A stretch of DNA of 36,331 bases, taken from Aphodousia faecalis. GTDB taxonomy: Bacteria; Pseudomonadota; Gammaproteobacteria; Burkholderiales; Burkholderiaceae_F. The stretch spans positions 1-36,331 of the forward strand of contig DVGM01000003.1 in the NCBI GenBank assembly GCA_018712705.1, written 5' to 3'. This document shows positions 7,168 through 14,899 of the stretch, piece after piece. How positions within the stretch are numbered: position 1 is the first letter of the stretch; each line of letters begins with the position of its first letter. The notes beneath the pieces were generated by a model, which did not search any database, had not been told where the DNA came from, and saw only the letters and a list, made by a program, of their open reading frames with translations. Both the position numbers and the translations under genes were made by a program.

Positions 7168-10089
7168 ATGAAACGCATGTTATTTAACGCCACGCACGCC
7201 GAAGAAACGCGCGTCGGCATTGTTGATGGCCAAAAGCTCATCGATATTGATATCGAAACAGCCGGCCGTGAACAACGTAAATCCAATATCTACAAAGGCA
7301 TCATTACCCGTATCGAACCGAGCCTTGAAGCTTGTTTCGTCAATTATGGTGAAGATCGCCACGGTTTTCTCCCTTTTAAAGAAGTTTCCCGTCAGTATTT
7401 CAAAGAAGGCGTCGATGTTCGCACGGCGACCATCCGTGATGCCCTCGTTGAAGGACAGGAACTGATTGTTCAAGTTGAAAAAGAAGAGCGCGGCAATAAG
7501 GGTGCTGCACTAACCACCTTTATTTCGCTTGCCGGGCGCTATTTGGTCTTAATGCCCAACAATCCTCGCGGAGGCGGTGTTTCCCGTCGTATCGAAGGTG
7601 AAGAGCGTCAGGAACTGCGCGAGACGATGGATCGTTTGAAGTTGCCAGCCGGCATGAGCATCATTGCCCGCACCGCTGGCATCGGCCGCACGGTTGACGA
7701 ATTCCAGTGGGACCTCAATTACCTGCTCAAACTTTGGGAAGCAATCTGCGAAGCCGCTCAGCCGCAATACGAATTACAAAGCCGTGAAGGCAACCGCGTT
7801 ATTACCAAATACGTGACGGAATCCGTCGGTCCCAAGGGTGAGGCACTGAAGCGAGCCAACCCCGCACCGTTTTTGATCGTTGAAGAAAGCAACCTGGTCA
7901 TTCGCGCTATTCGCGACTACTTCCAACCGGAAATCGGTGAAATCCTCGTCGATACCGATGAAATTTACGATCAAGCCCGTCAGTTCATGGCCCATGTGAT
8001 GCCTGACATGGTCGGCCGAGTCAAGCGCTACCGTGAAGAAACGCCGCTTTTCTCGCGCTTTCAAATTGAGCATCAAATTGAAACCGCTTATTCGCGTACG
8101 GTTCCCCTGCCCTCCGGCGGCGCCATTGTGATTGACCACACGGAAGCCTTGGTGGCCGTTGATGTGAACTCTGCACGCGCTACCAGAGGCTCTGATATTG
8201 AAGAAACCGCTTTCAGAACAAACTGCGAAGCAGCCGATGAAGTGGCTCGCCAAATGCGTCTTCGCGACTTGGGCGGTTTGATCGTGATCGACTTTATCGA
8301 TATGAACGATCCGAAGAACCAACGCGCAGTTGAACAACGCCTCAAAGACGCGCTCAAGTATGACCGAGCCCGTGTTCAAATGGCAAAAATCAGCCGCTTC
8401 GGTTTGATGGAATTGTCCCGTCAGCGCCTGCGTCCTGCCTTAGCCGAAGGCAATCACATCACCTGCCCGCGTTGCAACGGCGTTGGCGTCATTCGTGATA
8501 CTGAAAGCTGCGCATTGCAGATTTTGAGAATTCTTGAAGAAGAAGCCATGAAGGAAGGCACAGGAGCCGTCCACGCTCAAGTGCCTGTGGATGTCGCAAG
8601 CTTCCTTTTGAACGAAAAGCGTCGTGATATTGCCAAGATTGAACAACGTCACCGTCTGCCTATCGTTTTGATTCCTAACAAGTTCCTCGAAACGCCGCAC
8701 TACCATATCGAACGTCTGCGTTACGACGATGAACGCTTGGATGATGAAGTGGCTAGCTACAAGCGAGCTGAAGAAATTCAACCCGATGAGGAGGCTATCG
8801 ATCCTTATCGCGTGAAGAAACCGGAAGAAAAGCCGGCGGCCAAACGCCAAGAACCGGTTCTTCGCAACTTCATGCCTGAAGTAGCTCCTGAACACAATGA
8901 AGCTGACCGCTTAATCAATAAGAAGGCCGAACAACGGGCCGCCCGCGAAGAAGCGGCCAAGCGTGCCCAAGCCGCCCAGGAGCCGGGTCTTATCCGCCGC
9001 CTGATTAACTTCCTCTTTGGTTCCGATCAAAAACCGGCTGAAGAAAAGAAGGACGAAGAGAAGAAGGGACGCTCTGATCGTCGCTCTCGCCGCAATCCCC
9101 GCGATCGTCGCGAGAAGGACTCTACGTCGCGTCGTCAACGCAAAGAACGCACCCGTGTTGAAAAAGATGAAGACAAGAGTGCATCGGTTGACAAACCGGA
9201 AACAACGGAAAGAGTAAAGACTCAAGACAAGGAGGCGGTTCGTGATACGCAAACCCGTCGCCGTCCGCGCCGCCGTGTCAAGAGTGAAGACGCTCCGGAA
9301 TTGCTACCCGCGCCTGAAACCAAGGTTGCTTTGCCCAAACCCGTTGTGGAAGAAGCCGCACCGGCTCCTCAAACGGTTGCCAATGACGAAGACTTCAACT
9401 TTGCTACCGATACCATTCCTGAAGCAAAGGTTTCTGAAGAACGTGTCGAAGTTTCTGTTGAAGCCCAACCTCAGGCTGAAACGCCGAATATTGAACGTCG
9501 CCCGCGCCGTCGTCGTCGCACAACAGACGATTTAATGGTTCGCCGTGATCGAATTCCGCCTGAAATTGAAGCCGAAGAAATGAACCGTGCTCCGATTGTG
9601 TTGCCTGAAGAATATATCGAGGAAGCTCCGGTGCGCACCGAACCTTTGAACGAATCCGAGCTTCATAGCGAAGTAAAGGGAAATACGGTTGAACCGCGTC
9701 ACGTGAACGTTGAAAGTCAAATCGCTAATCAAAAACGCGAACCGTTGGCACAGCGTCCCCGCGCCGAAGAGCAACCTCTCGAAGAAAAGGTTGAAGACGT
9801 TCAAAAAACCGAGGTAACGGTGGAGGTTCCTGTTGCCGAAGCCACTTTAGCAGTTGAAGAAACTGTTTCTGAAACCGCTGAAGTTGCGACAGCAGAAGAC
9901 GCCATGGCGCGTTTGACAGCCGGTCTTGATGAAGCCTTGGCTAAGAGTGGTTTGACCGTTGTGCACACCAATCCTGAATTGGTCCACCCAGTTGATTACT
10001 CACCTGTCATCTATCCGGGACGCCCCAGAAAGGTTTTGCCGCCTTTGGATGACACGCCGCTCATTCAGGTTCACACAAAGACCCTCTGA
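7168..10089 (+). CDS. rne: Ribonuclease E
   Basis: A 973-residue RNase E, the central endoribonuclease of mRNA decay and of rRNA/tRNA processing, and the scaffold of the degradosome at the inner membrane. It has an N-terminal RNase H-like/S1 region (MKRMLFNATHAEETRVGIVD, ANIYKG-like segment, GFLPFKEV). The catalytic metal ligands are Asp332 (AVDVNS) and Asp375 (IDFIDM). The zinc-link CPRC is at 433-436. Each of these is 29 residues later than in E. coli because of an inserted stretch at about 198-229. After about residue 540 the chain is low-complexity, with a likely membrane-anchoring amphipathic helix (PGLIRRLINFLFG, about 606-618) and Arg-rich RNA-binding blocks. The conserved tail ends YPGRPRKVLPPLDDTPL. 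The ATG at 7168 has GGAG 6 nt upstream. Confidence 0.97.
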   Translation: MKRMLFNATHAEETRVGIVDGQKLIDIDIETAGREQRKSNIYKGIITRIEPSLEACFVNYGEDRHGFLPFKEVSRQYFKEGVDVRTATIRDALVEGQELIVQVEKEERGNKGAALTTFISLAGRYLVLMPNNPRGGGVSRRIEGEERQELRETMDRLKLPAGMSIIARTAGIGRTVDEFQWDLNYLLKLWEAICEAAQPQYELQSREGNRVITKYVTESVGPKGEALKRANPAPFLIVEESNLVIRAIRDYFQPEIGEILVDTDEIYDQARQFMAHVMPDMVGRVKRYREETPLFSRFQIEHQIETAYSRTVPLPSGGAIVIDHTEALVAVDVNSARATRGSDIEETAFRTNCEAADEVARQMRLRDLGGLIVIDFIDMNDPKNQRAVEQRLKDALKYDRARVQMAKISRFGLMELSRQRLRPALAEGNHITCPRCNGVGVIRDTESCALQILRILEEEAMKEGTGAVHAQVPVDVASFLLNEKRRDIAKIEQRHRLPIVLIPNKFLETPHYHIERLRYDDERLDDEVASYKRAEEIQPDEEAIDPYRVKKPEEKPAAKRQEPVLRNFMPEVAPEHNEADRLINKKAEQRAAREEAAKRAQAAQEPGLIRRLINFLFGSDQKPAEEKKDEEKKGRSDRRSRRNPRDRREKDSTSRRQRKERTRVEKDEDKSASVDKPETTERVKTQDKEAVRDTQTRRRPRRRVKSEDAPELLPAPETKVALPKPVVEEAAPAPQTVANDEDFNFATDTIPEAKVSEERVEVSVEAQPQAETPNIERRPRRRRRTTDDLMVRRDRIPPEIEAEEMNRAPIVLPEEYIEEAPVRTEPLNESELHSEVKGNTVEPRHVNVESQIANQKREPLAQRPRAEEQPLEEKVEDVQKTEVTVEVPVAEATLAVEETVSETAEVATAEDAMARLTAGLDEALAKSGLTVVHTNPELVHPVDYSPVIYPGRPRKVLPPLDDTPLIQVHTKTL

Positions 10090-10108
10090 TATTACTGATT
10101 ACTGACTC

Positions 10109-10145
10109 GGAGGGCGAAGCCAAATGGCTCGCCCTCCTCTTTTTC
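10109..10145 (+). terminator. Rho-independent terminator of rne
   Basis: GGAGGGCG (10109-10116) pairs with CGCCCTCC (10130-10137), continued by AGCC/GGCT around an AAAT loop with one bulged A, then a T-rich run (TCTTTTTC). It starts 20 bp after the rne stop. Confidence 0.9.
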
Positions 10146-10158
10146 TAAACAAAGTATC

Positions 10159-11406
10159 GTGACTGACAGCAAACTTCTTAATAAGACAATTGATGAACTC
10201 GTAAAACTCATCAAGAAAGCCGACGCAGCAGGCGATATTGATCAAAAATATCCGATCTACACCAAGTTGCAGCTGGCCGCTGCTTCAGCGTACGCCAAAT
10301 TAGAGTCAGACTTCATAACACCGGTCATTCAAAAGCTAGAAGAAAACAATTACGAATACAGCGATTTAATGCGCTGGACATTTTTCTTTGAATGCTTATC
10401 GTGCAACATCACCGATGACAAATACACTCATGCCTTGATGGTCATGCCGTTTATGGCCTCAAGCGCCTACGGTTTGCCGTTCGGAGAAATTCCGCAAGAA
10501 GCGTTAAAGAAAATCGAGGTTTTCTTAAAAGGTCTCTTTACACCTGACTATCAAATCCGCATCAATAGCGATATGGTCAGTACCGATACATTTGCCCTAC
10601 GGCCTTTTGAAATGCAAAGCCATGTCAGACAATGGGTGGCCTCGAGTAAACCCGGTATCTCGCGCTTTATCACTTCTGAAGAGACCCGTGAGGAGATGAC
10701 CGAGCTTGTTGCTGATATTCGTTTAATTCCTTTCATTGTCAGCACCCCCATCAAAAAGCTTCCGCTCACCACTTTTGTGCCGGAAGTCAGTTTGCAGAAA
10801 ATGCAGAAAAATCTTGTTTTCGCACTCAAGCGCATTTTTGATGAGCATTACCCGGCAACGCACATGGAATTTTTGCAGCATCCTTCTGAAGAGCTTCAGA
10901 CGTACTTGCAAAAAGTCGATGATCCGAAGAACTACAACACAAGTCTCATGTTGCCGTGCATTGCCTCCATGATGGAAGCCGGCCGTCTCTTCCGCCTTTT
11001 CTCTTTAAGAGAAGCACTTGCCAAGCTTCTGCAAACTGACGGCTACGCCATTAAAGATCTGCAAATTGCCGTCGCTCCTTTTTACGAACCGGCGGGGCCC
11101 GGAGAGGCAAAGATGGCAGAATTTCGTCTTGGCATCAGTCTTAAAGGCGAGAATTCAAAGGTTTATCAAGGATTGGGGTGGCCTGTCTTTTTTGATGATC
11201 CCGCCGAGCTTCTCGATAGTCTCGAAGCCACTTTAATGCTGCACAAATTTGAGCATGAGCAAGTGCGATTTGTGAGTGAAGGGACATTTATGCTCGAAGA
11301 CGATGATGAGGAAGTTCGTTACCCGGCCTTTGACGGTAAGCTCTATGAACCATTCTTACGTGAAGAGATTTCTTACCTGACACCGACTCTTTATCAGCTC
11401 AATTGA
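10159..11406 (+). CDS. DUF2863 family protein
   Basis: A 415-residue protein that resembles DUF2863, a betaproteobacterial family of unknown function. The best match is the C-terminal half: MLPCIASMMEAGRLFRLFSL, then an AVAPF.. segment, then EFRLGISLKGENSKVYQGLG followed by WPVF. It has no signal peptide or membrane span, so it is probably cytosolic. It starts with GTG at 10159 because no in-frame ATG occurs before residue 70 or so, and only a weak ribosome-binding site is visible. It sits alone between the rne terminator and a strong terminator at 11430-11466. Confidence 0.75.
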   Translation: MTDSKLLNKTIDELVKLIKKADAAGDIDQKYPIYTKLQLAAASAYAKLESDFITPVIQKLEENNYEYSDLMRWTFFFECLSCNITDDKYTHALMVMPFMASSAYGLPFGEIPQEALKKIEVFLKGLFTPDYQIRINSDMVSTDTFALRPFEMQSHVRQWVASSKPGISRFITSEETREEMTELVADIRLIPFIVSTPIKKLPLTTFVPEVSLQKMQKNLVFALKRIFDEHYPATHMEFLQHPSEELQTYLQKVDDPKNYNTSLMLPCIASMMEAGRLFRLFSLREALAKLLQTDGYAIKDLQIAVAPFYEPAGPGEAKMAEFRLGISLKGENSKVYQGLGWPVFFDDPAELLDSLEATLMLHKFEHEQVRFVSEGTFMLEDDDEEVRYPAFDGKLYEPFLREEISYLTPTLYQLN

Positions 11407-11429
11407 TCTTTTGTCTTAACCGATAAATG

Positions 11430-11466
11430 AACGGCTCTGTCGCGTATTTTTGCTGACAGAGCCGTT
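11430..11466. terminator. Terminator between convergent genes
   Basis: A perfect 12-bp stem, AACGGCTCTGTC (11430-11441) with GACAGAGCCGTT (11455-11466), and a 13-nt loop. A T-rich stretch follows on the plus strand, and a weaker one on the minus strand, so it probably serves both the DUF2863 gene and the amidohydrolase gene. Confidence 0.85.
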
Positions 11467-11485
11467 TCTTATTTAATGGATTAAA

Positions 11486-13093
11486 TTAGTTGCGTTGAAA
11501 AACGAAATTACCGTTAACCATCGTGGCATCGACCTTAACCTTGAGGATGTCGTCAGGATTAATGGTGAAGATGTTGTCGCTTAAAACAACAAGGTCCGCG
11601 AGATACCCCTTCATCAAACGCCCCTTCACCTTTTCATCAAAAGAAGCGTAGGCGCTTTCAATGGTGTAGGCATCAACGGCCGAATAAATATCCACACATT
11701 CCTCAGGATGCCAACCGCCGGCAGGTTCGCCACGCAAATTCTTGCGAGTCACCGCACAGTAAAGGTTAGCAATCGGATCCATATCTTCTACGGGGCTATC
11801 CGTACCGTAGCTCGTGTGAACGCCCAAATCCATCAAGGTCTTGAAGGCATAGCTTGTTGCCGCCAAGTCCTTACCCACACGATCTTCCACAATGGCCGTG
11901 TCGTAGTGCAGGAAGATCGGCTGAACCAAAGCTAGGATGTCATTCTTTGTGAAGCGTTCAAGCAACGGACGATCCGTGATCTGAACGTGAATAATGCCCA
12001 AACGCAACGGATTTTCACCATTTTCACAAACCTTGTCATAGGCGTTCAAAACGTTTTCAATCGCCGCGTCCCCAATGGCGTGCACAGCCACGCCACAATT
12101 ATTCTTAACAGCCATGCCGACCAACGTATCGATTTCTTCAGGCGTTAAGGTGGCAATACCACGAGTGGAGGGATCATCCGCATAGGGTTCACGCATGTAG
12201 GCCGTACGGGCGCCGAGGCTGCCGTCAACAAAGAGCTTCAAGGGACCGAAGCGGTTGAAGTCGTTACCCACACCCGTGCGATAGCCTTTATCCAAAAATT
12301 CTTGGAAAGCATTGGGCTCCATGAAGCTGAATTGGTGGTAGACACGGACAGTCGGCGTTTCAGCCAACACTTGATTGTAAGCTTCAAGCGTCGATTCCCA
12401 GTCTCCCATGCGCACGTCACAGGTTTGAACAGAGGTCACCCCCGTTTCATTGGCGTGCTTCATGGCCGTGCGGATTAAACGCTTTTTCGTTTCAATCGAA
12501 CGTTCACTCATTAAGCAGCGGACTTGAGCGCGTGCGTTTTCACGCACAACCCCGGTCAATTCACCGTTTTCTTGGTCAATGGCGCCGCCTGCGTTCGGAA
12601 CCGTGTCAACCGTGACACCGGCCATTTCAAGTGCCTTGGTGTTGCAAGTCAGAATGTGACCGCAAGCGCGATCGAAAATGATCGGGTAATCCGTCGAAAT
12701 CTTATCCAAGTCGTGACGAGTTAAAAGACGATGCTCGTCTGTAAAGTAGTCCTGATTCCACCCCATCCCGTGAATCACTTCACCGGGCTGCGGTTGATTT
12801 TCTTCAATATAGCGACGACCGCGCTCAATCACTTCTGCGATGGAAGTAACACCTTGAAGTCGAACGGCAGCCAACGCGATACCCGTGTTAAAGAGGTGTT
12901 GGTGCGAGTCATTAAAACCCGGAACAATCGTGCGGCCTCGAGCATCGTACAAATTTTCGTTGCCCGTGCAGGCAGCGCGCACTTCTTCCTCTGTACCGAC
13001 TGCCGCGATCTTGCCGTCATCGCCCACTAAAAGAGCTTGGGCAAATACGCCTCGTTGGACATAAATATTGGCGTTATAAATCAATGTCGACAT
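11486..13093 (-). CDS. Amidohydrolase family 3 (YtcJ-like) metal-dependent hydrolase
   Basis: A 535-residue member of the amidohydrolase family 3 (YtcJ-like). Metal-binding motifs are visible: HxH in PGFNDSHQHL near residue 68, the central AVHAIGDAA motif, and GTDSPVEDM near the C-terminus. There is no signal peptide, so it acts in the cytosol. Family members cleave amides or related bonds; the substrate is unknown. It is the second gene after the permease, 4 bp after that gene's stop, and shares the lysine riboswitch, so a lysine-containing or lysine-derived amide is an attractive guess. I use the ATG at 13093, which has GGAG about 9 nt upstream; an ATG at 13108 overlaps the permease end. 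Confidence 0.88.
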   Translation of the reverse strand: MSTLIYNANIYVQRGVFAQALLVGDDGKIAAVGTEEEVRAACTGNENLYDARGRTIVPGFNDSHQHLFNTGIALAAVRLQGVTSIAEVIERGRRYIEENQPQPGEVIHGMGWNQDYFTDEHRLLTRHDLDKISTDYPIIFDRACGHILTCNTKALEMAGVTVDTVPNAGGAIDQENGELTGVVRENARAQVRCLMSERSIETKKRLIRTAMKHANETGVTSVQTCDVRMGDWESTLEAYNQVLAETPTVRVYHQFSFMEPNAFQEFLDKGYRTGVGNDFNRFGPLKLFVDGSLGARTAYMREPYADDPSTRGIATLTPEEIDTLVGMAVKNNCGVAVHAIGDAAIENVLNAYDKVCENGENPLRLGIIHVQITDRPLLERFTKNDILALVQPIFLHYDTAIVEDRVGKDLAATSYAFKTLMDLGVHTSYGTDSPVEDMDPIANLYCAVTRKNLRGEPAGGWHPEECVDIYSAVDAYTIESAYASFDEKVKGRLMKGYLADLVVLSDNIFTINPDDILKVKVDATMVNGNFVFQRN

Positions 13094-13097
13094 GGTG

Positions 13098-14507
13098 TTA
13101 CTCTCCATTTTCCTTAGCTTGAGCGGCCACTTGAGCGTCGTGCTGCTTACGGAACATTACTTCATAGATAACCAAACCGAGCAGCGGCACAATGAAACCT
13201 AAAACAACGGTGATCGGATCGTTGCCGATCGTGTTGATGATCAAACCGATCATCACAGCGCAGATGATCAAAATCGGGATCGGATAGAACCAAACGCGAT
13301 ACGGGCGTTCCAAATCTGGATACTTGCGGCGCAAGACAATCACGGCAAAGAAAGTCATACCGTGGAAAATCATGCCGCACAAGGCAACCAAACTCGTCAA
13401 TTCACCCAAGGTTCTCGACAGAATCAAGACAATAGCGAGCACGGCTGAAGCAAGCTGAGCGTTGATCGGCGTGCGATACGTCGGGTGAAGCTTGGCAAAG
13501 GGCTTGAAGAACGCACCGTCACGAGCCATGGCGTAAGTCATACGCGGGAAGGCAAGAACGCAACCGTTTAAGGAACTGAAGATTGCCAAAATCATGGCCG
13601 CGCCCACAATGTAGAGACCGGCGCTGCCAAAGAGCATGTTGGCGGCTTCCGTACCCAAGTAGTAGTTGCCGGAATTAACCATTTCAACAATCTTGCCGTA
13701 AGGCACGACACGGAAAATGGCGTAGTTAAAGAGCACGTACAAAAGCGCCACGCCAACGATAGCCAAAATCAAGGCAAGCGGAATGTTTCTCTTCGGATTC
13801 TTGATTTCTTCTGCAATGTTATTGAGGTTGGTCCATCCTTCATAGGCCCACAACGTGGCGATAACGGCGAAACCGATCATCGAAAGCAAAGTCGAGATGG
13901 AGGGCATTTCACCCGGGTACATGAAGAGGTCGGGGGATTCTTCGCCCAAAAGCAGACCCGCAAAGAGAATCAAAAGGATCGGCAACATCTTTAAAACCAT
14001 AAAGACATTACCCAAACGGCTGCCGATACCCACCCCGCGGATATTAATGAGCGTCAGGAGCAAAACGGTGGAAATGGCAATAACCTTTTGACTGATCGGG
14101 TCAATTGTCCAAATGGAATTGAGCGCCGCGGCAAAGGCGACAGCCAATGCAGCGATGGAGCCCGGGTTGGACAGGCAGAAATTACCAAACCCGCACATAA
14201 AGGCAATGCGTTCGCCATAAGCTTCACGCAAATAAACGTAGTAGCCGCCCGCCTTCGGGATCATGGCACCTAATTCAGCAAAGCAGATACCGCTCAAAAG
14301 CGTCACCAGACCGCCGATTAACCAAACCAAAAGGGAGAGACCGGGACTCATGCCCGCGCGTTGGAGAACGATGGCACCGATGTAGAAAATACCGGAGCCG
14401 ATCATGATACCTGCCAAAACGGAAATACCACCGAAAAGCGTTACATCACGACGCATTTCAGTCTTTTCGCTTTGCAGTTGATTGGCAACAGAGCTTGTCG
14501 TCATCAT
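13098..14507 (-). CDS. APC-family amino acid permease, probably for lysine or a related compound
   Basis: A 469-residue integral inner-membrane protein of the APC superfamily, with about 12 hydrophobic segments. The first helix has the typical GGISVLAGIMIGSGIFYIG glycine-rich unwound region, and ICFAELGAMIPKAGGYYVY follows in helix 2. It looks closest to the LAT/SteT-type exchangers by overall pattern. The ATG at 14507 follows AAGGA. Its leader holds a complete lysine riboswitch and a terminator, so the operon should be off when lysine is plentiful. Together this points to uptake or exchange of lysine or a lysine-containing compound. The substrate assignment rests on the riboswitch, not on the protein sequence. 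Confidence 0.9.
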   Translation of the reverse strand: MMTTSSVANQLQSEKTEMRRDVTLFGGISVLAGIMIGSGIFYIGAIVLQRAGMSPGLSLLVWLIGGLVTLLSGICFAELGAMIPKAGGYYVYLREAYGERIAFMCGFGNFCLSNPGSIAALAVAFAAALNSIWTIDPISQKVIAISTVLLLTLINIRGVGIGSRLGNVFMVLKMLPILLILFAGLLLGEESPDLFMYPGEMPSISTLLSMIGFAVIATLWAYEGWTNLNNIAEEIKNPKRNIPLALILAIVGVALLYVLFNYAIFRVVPYGKIVEMVNSGNYYLGTEAANMLFGSAGLYIVGAAMILAIFSSLNGCVLAFPRMTYAMARDGAFFKPFAKLHPTYRTPINAQLASAVLAIVLILSRTLGELTSLVALCGMIFHGMTFFAVIVLRRKYPDLERPYRVWFYPIPILIICAVMIGLIINTIGNDPITVVLGFIVPLLGLVIYEVMFRKQHDAQVAAQAKENGE

Positions 14508-14543
14508 CTAGTCCTTATTGTTATTGAATTAAACAAAAGCTAT

Positions 14544-14570
14544 AAAAAAAGTTGCATCCATCGATGCAAC
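14544..14570 (-). terminator. Riboswitch-controlled terminator in the permease leader
   Basis: On the minus strand GTTGCATC, a 4-nt loop and GATGCAAC (14570-14551) are followed by seven T residues (14550-14544), ending 36 bp before the permease ATG. Its 5' arm (14569-14560) is complementary to 14618-14608, which lies at the 3' strand of the riboswitch P1 stem. The P1 stem and an antiterminator therefore compete. Confidence 0.85.
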
Positions 14571-14613
14571 CTTGCTTATGTCATTCAAATAAGGCGATGA
14601 CAGCCGTTTGCGA

Positions 14614-14781
14614 TCGATAGCTCCTCCACTTCCTGTCGAAAGCGGGAGTCATGGAAATATTCTTCCCATGCCCAACTGGTGATCCCTACCGGAATCATCG
14701 TTTCGGCGACTTGACCTTTCTCGAGCTGTCTTCGGGTGTCCCCTCAGGCTTGATACTCTTTCGCGTCGCGCCTCTATCAAC
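14614..14781 (-). promoter_or_regulatory. Lysine riboswitch (L-box aptamer)
   Basis: Read on the minus strand, this leader matches the lysine aptamer in order. GATAGAGGCGCGA begins the P1/P2 strand (from about 14778), then AAGAGTA. AGTCGCCGAAAC is the hallmark GTCGCCGAA element. Next come GTTGGGCA and a hairpin ATGGGAA/TTTCCAT, then GTGGAGGAGCTATC, whose CTATC (14620-14616) closes P1 with GATAG (14778-14774). These are the same landmarks, in the same order, as in the E. coli and B. subtilis lysC riboswitches. When lysine binds, P1 forms and the terminator at 14544-14570 can fold. Without lysine, the P1 3' strand can pair with the terminator arm and transcription continues into the permease. 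Confidence 0.95.
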
Positions 14782-14791
14782 TTTGGATTCA

Positions 14792-14820
14792 ATTAAACGC
14801 CAAAAATTAACGTTTGTAAA
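14792..14820 (-). promoter_or_regulatory. Sigma-70-type promoter of the lysine riboswitch operon
   Basis: On the minus strand TTTACA (14820-14815) is followed after 17 bp by TTTAAT (14797-14792), placing the transcript start a few bases before the P1 stem of the riboswitch. It lies immediately after the clpB terminator. Confidence 0.65.
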
Positions 14821-14834
14821 TAGAAAGAAAAAAC

Positions 14835-14871
14835 AAAAAAGGCCCGAATTTTTTATTTCGGGCCTTTTTTT
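14835..14871. terminator. Bidirectional terminator downstream of clpB
   Basis: AAAAAAGGCCCGAA pairs with TTCGGGCCTTTTTT, giving a strong G/C stem flanked by A and T runs on both sides. It ends the clpB transcript (minus) about 30 bp after the stop. Confidence 0.9.
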
Positions 14872-14899
14872 AAGCAATTTAGATTAGAAGTTTCTAAAT

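Noticed and set aside
7774..8379. Antisense frame of 201 codons inside rne, with similar long antisense frames inside clpB
   Set aside because: The sense genes are certain. The antisense frames follow from codon bias and show no family resemblance.
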